The position numbers and the translations under genes were made by a program. From NCBI GenBank assembly GCA_019279435.1, contig JAAALK010000080.1:87270328-87334327 (forward strand): 64,000 nucleotides of DNA, in the 5' to 3' direction. This DNA comes from Zizania palustris. Taxonomy: Eukaryota > Streptophyta > Magnoliopsida > Poales > Poaceae. Shown one piece after another: positions 32,291 through 43,530 of the stretch. Numbering within the stretch: the stretch's first letter is position 1; every line of letters starts with the position of its first letter. The notes below the pieces were generated by a model. The model saw only the letters and a program-made list of their open reading frames with translations, searched no databases and had not been told where the DNA came from.

Positions 32291-32965
32291 TTAATACAAA
32301 AATAGTCGTGCTACTCCAGTCGGCTTTACAGACACTGGTACAAACTGTCCTCCGGATACGCTAACAAAATCGTAGTCCGAAAGATCTCTACCTGACAGAC
32401 ACTCTACTTTGTTATGGACGACATCAACCGACACATCGGCCAAAGCTACTTGGGCCAAAGTATCCACGGGGATGACCTCCACCTCATCGCCATCCCACTG
32501 TATCAAGCACTGGTGTAGAGTAGAGGGAATGCAACAGTTTGCGTGAATCCAGTCGCGTCCGAGTAATACGCTATAGTTACCTTGTACGTCGACGATGAAA
32601 AATGCTGTTGGCAAAGTCTTGTTGCCCACCGTCAACTCCATAGAGAGTACTCCCTTGGCCTCGGAGCTCTCGCCATTGAAGCCGTTGAGCATCAAGTTGG
32701 TCTTCTTTAGGTCATCCTCATCCCTGCCAAGTTTCTTCAACAACAAATAAGGCATTAAGTTAACAGTGGCGCCGCCATCGACGAGCATTTGCAAAATCGG
32801 CTTCCCATCGATGTGACCTCTGACATAGAGGGGCTTTAGATGGCGAGCCGAGTCCTCAGGCTTCTCGAAGATGGCACTGCGCAGGCCGAGGTTCAACTGA
32901 GCAACCTCAGCCTTGTCCCGCGGTAGGGCGAACTCGGCAAGTAGCGTGACGATGTTGATATCCAT
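32291..32965 (-). pseudogene. Tat aspartic protease region
   Basis: A 224-codon frame has the catalytic motif as MLVDGGATVNLMP, preceded by a strand-like HIDGKPI and followed by YSVLLGRDWIHA, the second conserved block of retropepsins. The frame itself is unbroken, but a stop (TAG near 32083) separates its continuation from RT. The protease cleaves the gag-pol polyprotein. Confidence 0.85.
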
Positions 32966-33160
32966 CTACTGGGGTACGGGCCCTTCAGAGATGGGCGAGT
33001 AATCGTCGTCGAGCATGTCATCATCATCGTCGCTTGGACTAGGAGCCGGGTTGGTTATCGCAACCGGCTTCTCCCTCCATACCTGTTTGGTAGCTAGCCG
33101 AGGGCGGATCTCTTCGAAGATAGTGTCGCGCTCGGCCTCAGGTTTCCTCTCGCGCATCTC

Positions 33161-34153
33161 CTATGCCCGTAGCCACTGTAAGCATCTCTTCTGTGATTTG
33201 GACATGCCCGGAGGTGCCCAAGATGTCTGAGGCTTGGTGCCAGGTGCTACTGTTTGACTTCTATTAATTCTGGCTGAAGTGGCATTGCGCCCTTCGGCCT
33301 TGTGCACCTTGCGTTCGGAGGGGGCTTCGCTGCGAACCCCGTCAGATGGACCAGCTTCGTTCGGCCGACCGAACCAAGCTTCCGCGCAGAGCTCGGCCGA
33401 AGCATGAGACTTACCTCTGTCAGACATCGGTGACAAAGTATTCGGGATTGGGACTTCCTGAGACCTAATTCTGATGGTTATGGCTTCGAACTCCCTGACT
33501 TCGGCCTCTGCATGCTTGCACCCTTCGGCTTCGCTCTGCATGGTCCGATTCGGAGGCACCACGTACAATATGTGGACGATGCCCTCCTCCGTTGCATCTG
33601 TTTGCCCCTGCCATCCATAGTACTCCGAAGGAAAACAAGGCAAAGTGTTAGGTTGCGGAGGATACCCCGGCCCAGATACGTACGGAGCCCACGGCGTCCC
33701 CGCCCAGTCATACGGCGGAGGCATCGGCGGCTCTAGTGGCCTCGCCCACTGTGGGCCGAACCCATTACCTCGAGGGGGGTTCGGCAAGGTTGAAGGTATC
33801 TCGAACCACACCAACAAACGGTCCTGCCAGGCTGGAGGTACGTTCGGCCAGTGCGGGCCGAAGCCTCCCATCGGGGAAGTCCAACATGGTGCGGGGTTCG
33901 GCCATTGAGGGCCGAAGTTGTTGTACAGGGGACCCAACCATTGGGGCTCGAAGCTGCTGTACGGGGGGCTCGGCCGTTGTGGCTCGGAACCATCGCGCGG
34001 AGGATCAGGCCACCGTGGCCCGAAGACTTCGTGCGGAGGGTTCACCTGCTTCGGTCCGAAGCCACCCTTCGAGGGTCTTGGACCCTTCGGTTGTTTTATC
34101 TTAGCATGTGGACCTGCTTCCTTGGCCCTTCTATGATGCTTGTTCAACAGCAT
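33161..34153 (-). pseudogene. Tat gag C-terminal proline-rich spacer
   Basis: A 330-codon minus-strand frame between the gag knuckle and protease. Its N-terminal part has imperfect repeats built on FGPxWPxPP, about 15-17 residues apart (FGPKQVNPP, FGPRWPDPP, FEPQWLGP, FGPQWPNP, FGPHWPNVPP, FGPQWARP). The C-terminal part is basic and low-complexity. No enzymatic motif is seen. It is probably part of the gag polyprotein, separated from the upstream gag by stops near 34220 and 34310. Confidence 0.7.
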
Positions 34154-34398
34154 GTCGTACGTTACCTTCGGCCTCTTACGAGTCTTAGCCGAAGGGGTAC
34201 TAGTGTTCTATTTCCACACTCCTACCTCGGGATTCTTTGGCACGGGTGTGCGCGTGCGTGTTTCTCCAACAATTACATCTTTCCCTTTAGCCGACTCGGC
34301 CTATTCTGGCCAAATTAACACCTTCTTTTCGCCGAGGTCAACAGCGTTGACTAGAAAAGGATCATTCATCCTTCTTGTATGGCTGATTGTATCTGCCA

Positions 34399-36118
34399 TC
34401 AAAAAACATTGTAATCATTAGTATTATGTGGATGTGAATCATGCCACTTACAGTATGGATGCTTCTTTAACTCATCGGCAGGTGGAATGACTTGACCCTT
34501 AGGTAACCTGAGAAGCTGACTTTTTAAGAGAAAATCAAATATTTTATCACATTTAGTTATATCAAACGAGTACTTGACCTCACTAAGTCGATTCCTCGTG
34601 GGGGATGGTCGTAACTCAAAGCAGGTGACAGGTTTATTTTTAGCATTCCAAACCCATTTGACCGAGTACATATCGGCTGAATCTTCCTCATCTGACTCCT
34701 CCTCATCAGAGCGTTCCATGAAGTGGATTTCGGCCCTAGGCTTGCTAAACGTCTTAATAACTTTTTATCTATAGCTCGACCTTCCTGGACCAGAGCCTGC
34801 TGTAAAACTTGGCTAACTTCTAAAAGTTTTGGTTATCTAACCTCTCTTTAATTTCGGAACGCAACCCGTTAAAAGCTAATTTTGTCAAGTCCCTTTCTGA
34901 AATATTAAGGCTAAAACATCGGTTTCTAGTATCCGTAAAACGCTTGATGTACTCAGAGGCACCCTCACTAGACTTCTGCTTAACTGATGTCAAATGCGAA
35001 AGCCTAAGTTCTGTCTCACCCGTGTAGAAATAGTCATGGAATTTCCACTCTAAATCGTCCCACGTGTGGATGGAGTTCGGCGGGAGCGCCGAAAACCAAG
35101 TGAAAGCAGTGCCGGATAGCGAGAGAGAAAATAATCTAACCTTTAGAGCATCTATCCCGCTAACTTCTCCACACGGTGCCAAAAATGACTAACATGCTCT
35201 AGTGTAGTCTTGCTACCCTCGCCATCGAATTTAGTGAATTCAGGGATTCTATAGCCGCGGGGGTAGGGTACTGTATCAAGGTGGTCGGGGTATGATTTAT
35301 GGTAAACCCTAACCCGTCCCTTGGGCACGAAGCCAGCACACCCCCTAAATAGTGCGCGGACCTGCTCCTCTATGTCATCTTGGTACGTTGCTTGTGTGCG
35401 CCTCTCATGCGGGGCGCGCGACACACGATGGGATATCGGCGTGTCAGCCATCGGCCTCTTCCCTGCGTGCTATTTGTATGGCGTGATCGTGTCCGGGCGC
35501 CTGCGCATGTGGTGCTAGCAGCACGGGCATCGGTGCAGGTGGTGGTGCATGGTATGCAGTATTAGTTTGACCGTAAGTGTAAGGGTTGGTCTCGGCCATA
35601 AGTGGTGAGGCCAGAGACATGATTGCGCCAGTGCTGTCGTTAGTTCTACCGTACACGTGGTTTGCCGGAGGTGCACTACCTATAGGAACAGGGGGTACGG
35701 CCTCAATAAAGCCGAACCTTCTAAGTGTTGCCTCTACTTGGGAGCTGACTGCCGAATCTAAACGGTTGGCTAGCGAAGTGCTAACGGCTTGATCTACTGA
35801 TGCGGCTATTTTTTGCTCAATTTCTAAAGAAGATAAACGAGGCGATACAGGTGGTACCTGGACCTGAGCGAGGTCGGGGGTGTCGATGTCGCACTTGATG
35901 AAGCCTACGCATGTCTTGACGTAGCCCCCAAGCATCATGTCTTGGAGCACCTTTAACTTTGCCTCGATCTCTGCTCGGTCTTCTGTGGGGATATCTTCAA
36001 GTGTAGGTGACAATATGTTGTAGTTGTCGATATCCGCGCCTCCTATTGTGTCCATCGGCATTGTAGACATATTAGTCGATGTAGATGCACCGGTGGACGA
36101 TGTAGACGTACTCATCAT
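34399..36118 (-). pseudogene. Tat gag, broken into several frames
   Basis: The start is at ATG 36118 (MMSTSTSSTG), 39 bp past the LTR, after the primer site. The N-terminal part (to about 35444) is low-complexity with a coiled-coil-like stretch (LSSLEIEQKIAASVDQAV). Next is the approach to the capsid (VPYPRGYRIPEFTKFDGEG), and then the Retrotrans_gag core at 35182-34820 (LSLSGTAFTWFSALPPNS, WDDLEWKFHDYF, FTDTRNRCFSLN). The end has an acidic patch and a degenerate knuckle (YCKWHDSHPHNTNDYN). Frame changes occur near 35445 and 35165, and a gap lies near 34760. Confidence 0.85.
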
Positions 36119-36132
36119 GTTGGCGTAGCCTT

Positions 36133-36149
36133 CCCCAGCGGAGTCGCCA
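36133..36149 (-). other. Tat primer-binding site
   Basis: On the minus strand TGGCGACTCCGCTGGGG starts 8 bases inside the 5' LTR, with the TGG expected to pair with a tRNA 3' CCA. From memory this type of site is complementary to a tRNA-Arg in some Tat elements. That identity is not checked. Confidence 0.7.
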
Positions 36150-36156
36150 AAAAGTG

Positions 36157-37416
36157 TGTTGACACAGAAACGTGCCCCCGCACTTGGGTCAGTTTGATGA
36201 TACAAAAGTGCACGGATACTTAGGGACAAGCCTAAGCGTGACGTGGCACCGACGTCGCGTTCCGACTACCCTTAATAGTTATAAGGGGGTGGAGTCGCCA
36301 GGCAACCAGATTACACAAAATAACCCAATTAGCCGAAAGATATAGATTAAACAGAATAAAATCAGCAAACCAGTCGAAGCTCGTCTGGTTCGAAGTCTGG
36401 CGCGAAGGGGTCACTGAAGTGTACCTTCGTCGTCTGGTGTGAAGTGTTCCGCCGAAGGGTGCTTCGGCGTTCGGACTGATCCAGCCGAAGATGGACTCCG
36501 AACGCATCTGGACGCGATGATCACCTCCGAACAGCGGGGTTCGGCATGCGATCTCCGATACAGTAAACTACGAAATAGTGACGCGAGGGCCATGCGCGAG
36601 TGCAACTTCGTCCGGTGCGGAGTATGGTCGTGGCGAAGCCTGTTGCGACGAAGTATGCTGGTGAAGCCTGTTGCTGGAGCCTGCGGTCCCACCGAAGGGT
36701 GTCCTGGGGACCTCCGAAACTGATCTCTCAGCTCCGGACACCTCCGAACAAGTGTCTCCGAACGTGCGAACCTGCAACAAAGATGATTCGAAGTACAAAT
36801 TTGGCCTGAGGACTGAATTTTGCTAAGTGTTGCTCTAGTAGCGAAGGTAGCAAACTATTACGCAGATTAGCAGATACTTCACAAGCGAAGTAACAAGGCG
36901 ATAGCAATCTATTACGTAGATTAACGGATACTTCACAAGCGAAGTAACAAGGGTTACCACTGTTTCGTAGTGGCCGGCGGAGGGCTTCCAGGCAAACCCA
37001 CGAAGAGGTACAGGAACATAAAGGTAAAGTAAATACGATCAAAGCATGGGGCTTTGGTTTGGTTTGAGTTGGGGGGGTTCTCTACGCCGGCCTTGCTACT
37101 CTATTTATAGGGGCTTAAATCCTAATCTAATCTGCTATTAATCTGGCCAGATAGAGATAAAGATTGAGCTAGGAACGCATACAACTCTATCTCTGCTGAG
37201 GTGGGCTTCGGCCAGGCCCGTTGAGGCCTGCTCCTTGGGCCGAAGCTTCGGCAGTGTGGGCCTCCAAATGCTTCCTGGCCGAAGCCCATGGGCTGGCTAG
37301 AGCCTTTTGGAGCCCATATCTCAATGGACTTCGGCCCTGTAGAGCTTCGGACAGACCCTGGACATTTGTACTTTCGGCCCAAATCTAGCCACTAATGCCA
37401 TTTTTCGCTATCAACA
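36157..37416 (-). repeat. Tat element 5' LTR
   Basis: 1260 bp, plus-strand borders TGTTGACACAG...GCTATCAACA. Compared with the other LTR it lacks 27 bp near the outer end (between CGGCCCAAAT and CTAGCC) and shows scattered substitutions. Confidence 0.92.
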
Positions 37417-37421
37417 TCTGC

Positions 37422-37665
37422 CAGAGTACCTTTGTTTTGTGATAGCACCAGCACGATTAGTGCAGGGAAAAACCCATGTCTTCATTCAAAAATGAAACAT
37501 ATTGATGTGTGCTTTCACTTTCTGAGGGATCAATATGAGAAAGGTGTCATTTGCCTTGTTCATGTTGATACCCATCATCAGTTGGCAGATATTCTCACCA
37601 AACCCCTAGATCAGTCTACTTTTGAGCATTTGCGAGGGGATTTGGGAGTTGTGTATCCTTTTTAG
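37422..37665 (+). pseudogene. Copy B RNase H C-terminus (resumes after Tat insertion)
   Basis: The frame continues the copia RNase H from the other side of the Tat element: CDSTSTISAGKNPCLHS (third Asp), HIDVCFHFLRDQYEKG, HQLADILTKPLDQS and the terminal VYPF before TAG at 37663-37665. The 522 bp after it are 3' non-coding copia sequence up to the G3 LTR. Confidence 0.9.
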
Positions 37666-38187
37666 GATATTTTGAGTCGGTTTTCTTTCTTCTTTACTCT
37701 TTTCTTGAGTCGTTTCGTGTGAGTTCATATCATGCATATTCACATATCACACTTTGAGCTTGCTTTTGTTATATGATTGACCTGCTTTACTTAATATAGC
37801 TAGTATATGCTTTTGAATACCTATCGATGATCGTGCTTCGCTTCAGTTCACATGATATGTCTGATATCTGTCATATGCATGGCTTTTATGCTTTAAAATT
37901 GAAAAATGATCACCACTGCTTCTAGTAACTAGCATGTGTAGGCTGAATTCTTTTGCTATCTCTTACATGCCTAGTAGCTAGTTCCTTACATAGATGGATA
38001 TATGCAACTTGGACATCTATATGCTTTAACATGGAAAATATGCTATAAAAATGAAAAAAATCAGAAAAATGAAAAATCCATGCCTATTATGCTAAATTGA
38101 AAAGATCCAGGTGGGTTTGCTTTGTCGCATTGCATTGTTCTGGACTACTTACCATAGCACTTTAGTATGAACTAGTACAGTGTAATG

Positions 38188-38680
38188 TGTTGGGGGAAAA
38201 TACTTCATCCTCAAGGTCTCTACAGTTATAAGACTAAGCCAATTTACTAAACCGAAGCTCCAGAGTTAACTTCGGTCTAGTATATGATCAAGCTCGAAGA
38301 ATCCATGCAGGCTTCTGTTTAGAGTATGACTTCGAAGGTTAAATCTTCAGAGAGCTTATCTGCCAGCGAGGACATAAGACTTATTTTCTTTCTAAATAGA
38401 TTAGTTTTTATCATTTTAACCCTATTAGGGGTACCGAATAGTTTCCACTATGTCGGTTGTAATTGAGGGGTAAAAAGGTCTTTTCCTTAAGATTTTTACC
38501 TATAAATACCTCCCTTCTTACTCTGTAATAGACATCGAATACTCAGTTATTCAATACACAGCTTTGAACTACTTCGAGCTATAATCCAATTCGGAGGCTT
38601 GAAATAGTCCACTTCTCAAACTCTTAGTTTGTTAGCTCTTAATCTTAGAGAACCTATTAGCATAATCTTTTACGCCAACA
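38188..38680 (+). repeat. G3 5' LTR
   Basis: 493 bp with 6-bp terminal inverted repeats TGTTGG...CCAACA, a TATA-like CCTATAAATACC near 38500, and a primer site immediately after it. It interrupts the 3' non-coding region of copy B. Confidence 0.9.
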
Positions 38681-38681
38681 G

Positions 38682-38700
38682 TTGGTGCCGTCCGTGGGGA
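38682..38700 (+). other. G3 primer-binding site
   Basis: TTGGTGCCGTCCGTGGGGA lies one base after the LTR and contains TGG at the position expected to pair with tRNA CCA. Confidence 0.75.
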
Positions 38701-38743
38701 TGCTAGTCCAAAAAACTTCGTTCTCTACCAAGTTCTTAGAAAC

Positions 38744-39585
38744 ATGCCTCCTAAGCGGAGTTCAGGTGATAGTCCTACTCGGAGGTCCCCTCGGACCTCC
38801 GGAGCAAGATCTTCGAATACAGTCGAGGTCGGAGGACCTTTAGTAGTTCATCCACCTCAGATCCCCGAAGGGAATTCTCTTCCTCGAGCATACGGAGTTC
38901 CTCTTCCAACTCCATCTATGCTTCGATCAGACGGAGTCCCTCCTCCAACTCCGACTGTGCTCTGAACTGACATGTACAGTTCTCAAGACCGGAAAGATCC
39001 TTCCGGAAGAAATTAAGACGGTCTTGGCAACATGGCGACCCAGATGGCCAATCTCCAAGCTGAAGTGGCAAGGTGGAGGCAAGATGCCGCAGATAGGTTT
39101 CATTCTCAGGCCACCCCTGTCATTCCCAAAGTGCCTCAAGACGACGACTCTGTTCCTTACCCCGAAGCCCTAGAGAACACTTCCTTCGTAACGAGTCTCC
39201 GATGCATCCCGATTTACAGAAAGTGCGCTTCGACCCTAAGTTTAAAACTTTGAAGCTCTGTAAGTACTCCGGAGAAGAGGATCCGGGGGAGTTCTCCCAT
39301 TCGTATGATTTGGCAATTGAGGCCAGTGAAGGAGTCTGAGACACCATGGACAAGTGTTTCCCCCTTGCTCTCGAAGGGGTTGCTTTGTGTTGGTTCTGGT
39401 CCTTGAAGCCAGGATCAATTAGAACTTGGGAGCAGCTAAGGAATAGTTTATAAGTAACTTTTAGGGTACCTTCGTACCCCCTATGTCTATGGGAAGTCTT
39501 TTCCAGGTGAAGCAGCTACCTGGAGAAACTTTAAGATAGTTTTTCAAGCGCTTCGCTCATACGAAGTCACAGATAAGGGGGCTGT
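38744..39585 (+). pseudogene. G3 gag, first part
   Basis: ATG at 38744 opens MPPKRSSGDSPTRRSPRTSG, a basic, Ser/Pro-rich N-terminus that stops at TGA 38963. A coiled-coil-like start (MATQMANLQAEVARWRQDA, 39032) follows. Then comes a gag core in another frame (GEFSHSYDLAIEASEG, KCFPLALEGVALCWFWSL, SIRTWEQLRNSL) with stops near 39338 and 39451. The sequence is cut at 39585 by copy C. Confidence 0.75.
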
Positions 39586-41339
39586 TGAGAAAACATGTTG
39601 CAGAATATGGTTTTGATACTCCAGATGTGATGAGTGATTGTCAACAGAAGTCAATAGAAGAAAAATAAAGACCTGCCGAGTGTGAGGCGCATGTGACTCA
39701 GGTACACGGGTAGCGAGCGACAACCGGGCAGAGGAGACGCGGAGTCAGGCTAGCCCAATCCGGGTACATGGCTAGGAGCGGCAGATGATCCACCGGTCTG
39801 TTGACTGGGTTTGACTTAGGTACATGGGCGGCGAGCGACTGCCGGGCTGAGGAAGCTGCGGGGTCGGGTCGGCCCAATCCGGGTACCCGGTGCGAAGACG
39901 GTGGACGCTTTGTCAATTTGGGCGCAAAACTGACAACCTATGATTATCTTGTTTTTAGGATATTAATATTTAGTTTTATGTTTAGATTATTTTTATTTGA
40001 GTCAGGTGATTTTTCTAAGAATATTTTAGTAATCTTCGGAATTTTTTTAGAGTCAGTGTTAATTTACAATAGGGGCAAATTAGTCTTTTTATGTATTAGA
40101 GTCGCCTATAAATAGGCCCCTATCCCCCCTGGGGATAGACGACTGTTTTCCTTTTCCCTCCGATAAATCTACAGTCCAACTTTTCCTATTCGGTTTTTTT
40201 CTCATCTTCTTGGCCGGCGTCTGTTTATTTCTACGATAGTGCGTCCGACCATTGTTTCTCTGTGCACACCATACAAAGATTTCTTGCACACAACATCTCA
40301 ACTTGGTGGTGTTCCATCAGCATCCGCGCGTGTCATCCATGACGAAAAGCTGCCGCAGAATCCAGCATCCACGACGACGACATTGGCTTGCAACTGCAAC
40401 AAGCTACATGGGAAACAGCGCAAATCTTTTAGCCGGCAGCAGCATTCAGTCCTAGTGCATAGGCTTGCAGGCCTGAGGATTAGCCACTGCAGGCTTTTGT
40501 TGTCATCACGCAAACCTAGACACACAAGCTCGCACGCCGTGCGGTTTTCTGCCGAGGAGCAGCCGGTAGGCTACGTCACGCGGGGCCCACTATGGCAGCA
40601 GAAGCACAGGCGCTCACGCCGGCGTGGAGACAGAGGGAAAAAGCTCCCAGGCGCTTCTTTCTCGGTTCACTGCTGGCGCCCGTACGAACGACGTGAGCAC
40701 GGCGTCATTGGCTCCACAACTCCGGCGCGGCGATCGAGACGGCAGGAATCCATGCAGGTTAGTTTTCTTTAATCTCCTATCTTTTAGTTGTTTAATTAAA
40801 TCAGTGATTATCTAGTTTTTAAATAGCAAGCAAATAATTATCTCGTAGTTAGTTTTATCTGGTAAAATTTATTTATGCTAGCATATTTTTTTAAGTTTTA
40901 TTCAGTTCGTATAAAGAAATATTATTATTAAACACAGTAATATTTTTATTCTAAGATTTACGTGAAATATTTTAGGTTTAATTCTGATTTAATTTCTGGA
41001 TGATTCATATTTTATTCGGTTAATTAGTAATTTTTTTACTGCAATCCGAATATTGTATTAAGATATTTAGGTATTTTGATTACGTCGCTAAATATTTCTA
41101 GTATGTATTCTTACTTACTGCAGTGATTTTATTTAGTTTAGTTCATTTTATTTTTGAATATCATTTTAATTATAATACCAGTTGTTTTTTAAGCTAGACA
41201 ACTTTAATTCTAAAAATTTGCCTTGCTAATATTATTTGTCTGGTTAAGTTAATTTGGGTGTTGAAATTAGGTCATAGTTTAGCAAGAAATTTTTAGGCGC
41301 CCATTCACCCCCCCTCTGGTCGCTACTTTTGGTCCTACA
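39586..41339 (+). repeat. Copy C left LTR
   Basis: 1754 bp, TGAGAAAACATG...GGTCCTACA. TATAAATA is at 40107-40114. The 5' part carries GGTACACGGG and GCGAGCGAC words shared with all copies. The leader part (40170-40770) is shared with the right LTR but not with copies A or D. Confidence 0.92.
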
Positions 41340-41341
41340 AG

Positions 41342-41353
41342 TGGTATCAGAGC
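41342..41353 (+). other. Copy C primer-binding site (initiator tRNA-Met)
   Basis: TGGTATCAGAGC, the standard plant copia site complementary to initiator tRNA-Met, lies two bases after the LTR. Confidence 0.92.
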
Positions 41354-41404
41354 AAGGTTAGGGTTTTCTAATATCTTAACCGATTCTAAACCTAGGTAGT
41401 GACC

Positions 41405-43530
41405 ATAACGTCTTCTAGTAAAATCCCGTCCCTAGAAGCTTTTGGCTACACTAATTGGAAGACTCGCATGCGAGCATACCTTATGAGCCAGAGCTCGGAC
41501 ATATGGGAGATTTGTGTTCATCCTACTTTCACCATAAGGACTATTGCTGCGGATACTGCCGTAGATGTAGTTACACAGCATCAAAATAATAGTAAAGCGG
41601 TGAACATTTTATTTTCTGGTCTATGTCCTAGTGAGTTTGAGCGTGTTAGCCATCTCACCACTGCTCGAGAGATCTGGGCTACCCTCCAGGCACACCATGA
41701 GGGGACAGCTCAGGTCAAGGCTAGGCTCTACCAGACCTATCGGCGTGAGTATGAAAATTTCTCACAGAAGCCGGGTGAGACTGTTGAGGCTTTGTTTAGT
41801 CGTTTTAAATCGATCATTAACAAGCTTCGCGTTAACAAGGCCGAGGGTGATCAGCTGGTCTCGGATCATGAACAGGCGCTTAAGGTACTCCATACCTTGG
41901 ACCCTAAGATCTGGGAGATCAAGGTCTCTTCTATTGTTGAGAGCACGTCTTATGATACCTTGACCATCGCAGAGCTTTTTAGTAAGCTCAAGGCCTCAGA
42001 GGTCGATATCCAGTTGAGATCAAATCTCACTGGTTCTAGGTCAAAGACTCTGGCGCTTGCGACACCATCTACTAATCCTAATACCATGAGTTGTACTGCT
42101 TTTTCCTTGATGTCTATCTCCGAGGAACCACTTGATACTCTAGGAGACGATGATCTGTGCTTGTTTAACAACCGGGTGCGACGTGTCTATGATAAGAGAA
42201 TGTTTAAGAGACACGGCACAAAATCCATGTGCTTTGAGTGTGGTTATACAGGTCATTTCATTGTCGACTGCCCCAAGCGGAAGAATTACAAGAAGGGAAC
42301 CTGCGGCAACTCCTACGACTCTGACAAGTACGACAACTCTACAAAGGGCAAGCCCAAGACGAGATTCTTTTGAAAGTCTTTGAAGGACTACAGGTGTGAG
42401 AACAAGAAACGAGACAAGGCTTTCTTCGCCGAGATGGAGAAAAGATACTCCAAGAGATCCTCGTCCTCCTCCTCATCTTCGAGCTCAAGTGATGAAGATA
42501 TCGTGATTAGGAAGGGGAAGGACAGGGATGATCCGGCGGGCCTCTGTTTCATGGCCTTCGGGGACAAGCCGAAGAGATGCTCACGTGACAGCCGAAGACC
42601 CCACAAGAGCTTCTGCTCAATGGCTCTTGGGGAGAAGAAAGAAAATGACTCATCCGACGACTCCGACGATGACGACGATGAGAAGGTATCATCCTATGAA
42701 CAAGAAGTTGTTAATTTACTAGAACAGAACCGTCAGGAGTTGAAGCATAGGGAGAAAATGCTTAGAGGGGCTAAGAAGAGGATATATGAGCTTGAGAGTG
42801 AGCTTGCCACGGAAAATGGAAAGATTGAGAGTCTGTCTTCTTCCCCTTGCTTGGGTGATAGTGGTGAGTGCCCTAACTGTGAGGTGCTGTTGTGTGACCT
42901 AACGACTCTTAAGTCTAGGTACACAGAGAGAGTAGATGAGAGAGACGCATTGGCCACTGAGCTTGAGAGCGCTCAACAGGAGCTAAAAGATGCTCATGCC
43001 ACTGTCGTCGCACCTTGTGTAGACTGCCCATCCCATTTAGCTAGTATAGCTGAGCTGAGAGCCAAGAGTGATGAGTAGTTGAGCGAGTTAGCTAGAGTGA
43101 GAGCTGAGTTGGAGCAGACTAAGCTAGAGCTTGAGACCTTGTCAGTTCCACCCACTGTTTGTGAGAACTGCTTATCCATTAGAATGGAGTTGATTAAGCT
43201 AAAAGCAGAGAAGTCTGTTGAAGTTGATAAAGAGTCTGAGATCTGCTTGTCTCAAGTGGAGGTGTTAGCTTCCTTGAGAGAGGAGCTAGCTGATGTTCAG
43301 AACGAGAACTTTTACCTCTGTCAGATCTTGAGTTGGATTAGTGCAGAGAGCCACAACTCGGCATGATGATCCAGCAGTTAAAGAGACATGATGATTTTGG
43401 GGTAGGTTACACCTATACTAAGGCTGATTTTGAGAGTGCCATTAGCCGAGAAGTGGAGTGGAGTAAGATGACTCCCGAATAGAGATATCCCAAGACTCAC
43501 TCCACTGAGTTTTTTAAGGATAGTCAGCCC
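41405..43530 (+). pseudogene. Copy C gag, broken
   Basis: The start codon position reads ATA (GTGACCATAACG) where copies A and D have ATG. The frame is otherwise open to TGA near 42371 and covers the capsid-like part (SLEAFGYTNWKTRMRAYLM) and an intact CCHC knuckle (CFECGYTGHFIVDC). After the stop it continues with the basic linker, a Ser run and the coiled coil, with TAG at 43076 and a frameshift near 43350. The last part of gag, including the second knuckle and the Arg/Gly tail, is missing: at about 43530 the sequence jumps to the protease start. Confidence 0.88.

Larger units (their letters stand above)
27238..37416 (-). mobile_element. Complete Tat-lineage Ty3/gypsy element inserted in copy B
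   Basis: Two LTRs (27238-28524 and 36157-37416) flank gag, a proline-rich spacer, protease, RT, RNase H, a second RNase H and integrase, all on the minus strand. The second, archaeal-type RNase H places it in the Tat lineage. Flanks give CCTGC (27233-27237) and TCTGC (37417-37421), a 5-bp target duplication with one mismatch. The interrupted copia RNase H reads on across the site. By eye the LTRs differ at roughly 5-7% of positions in the parts compared, so it is not recent. All its ORFs carry stops. Confidence 0.93.
25157..38187 (+). mobile_element. Sirevirus copy B, 5'-truncated and split by a Tat element
   Basis: Pol from the integrase core onward is at 25157-27237. It is interrupted by the Tat element 27238-37416 and resumes at 37422 with the RNase H end and the 3' non-coding region (37666-38187). 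At 38188 the G3 gypsy LTR interrupts it, with its left flank TAATG. The rest of copy B and its 3' LTR must lie to the right of G3, outside the window. Confidence 0.88.

Noticed and set aside
40239..40772. 177-codon frame in copy C LTR and its 184-codon partner at 48740-49294
   Set aside because: They lie in the LTR leader, use non-ATG starts, are Arg/Ser-rich by composition, and differ by frame between the two LTRs.
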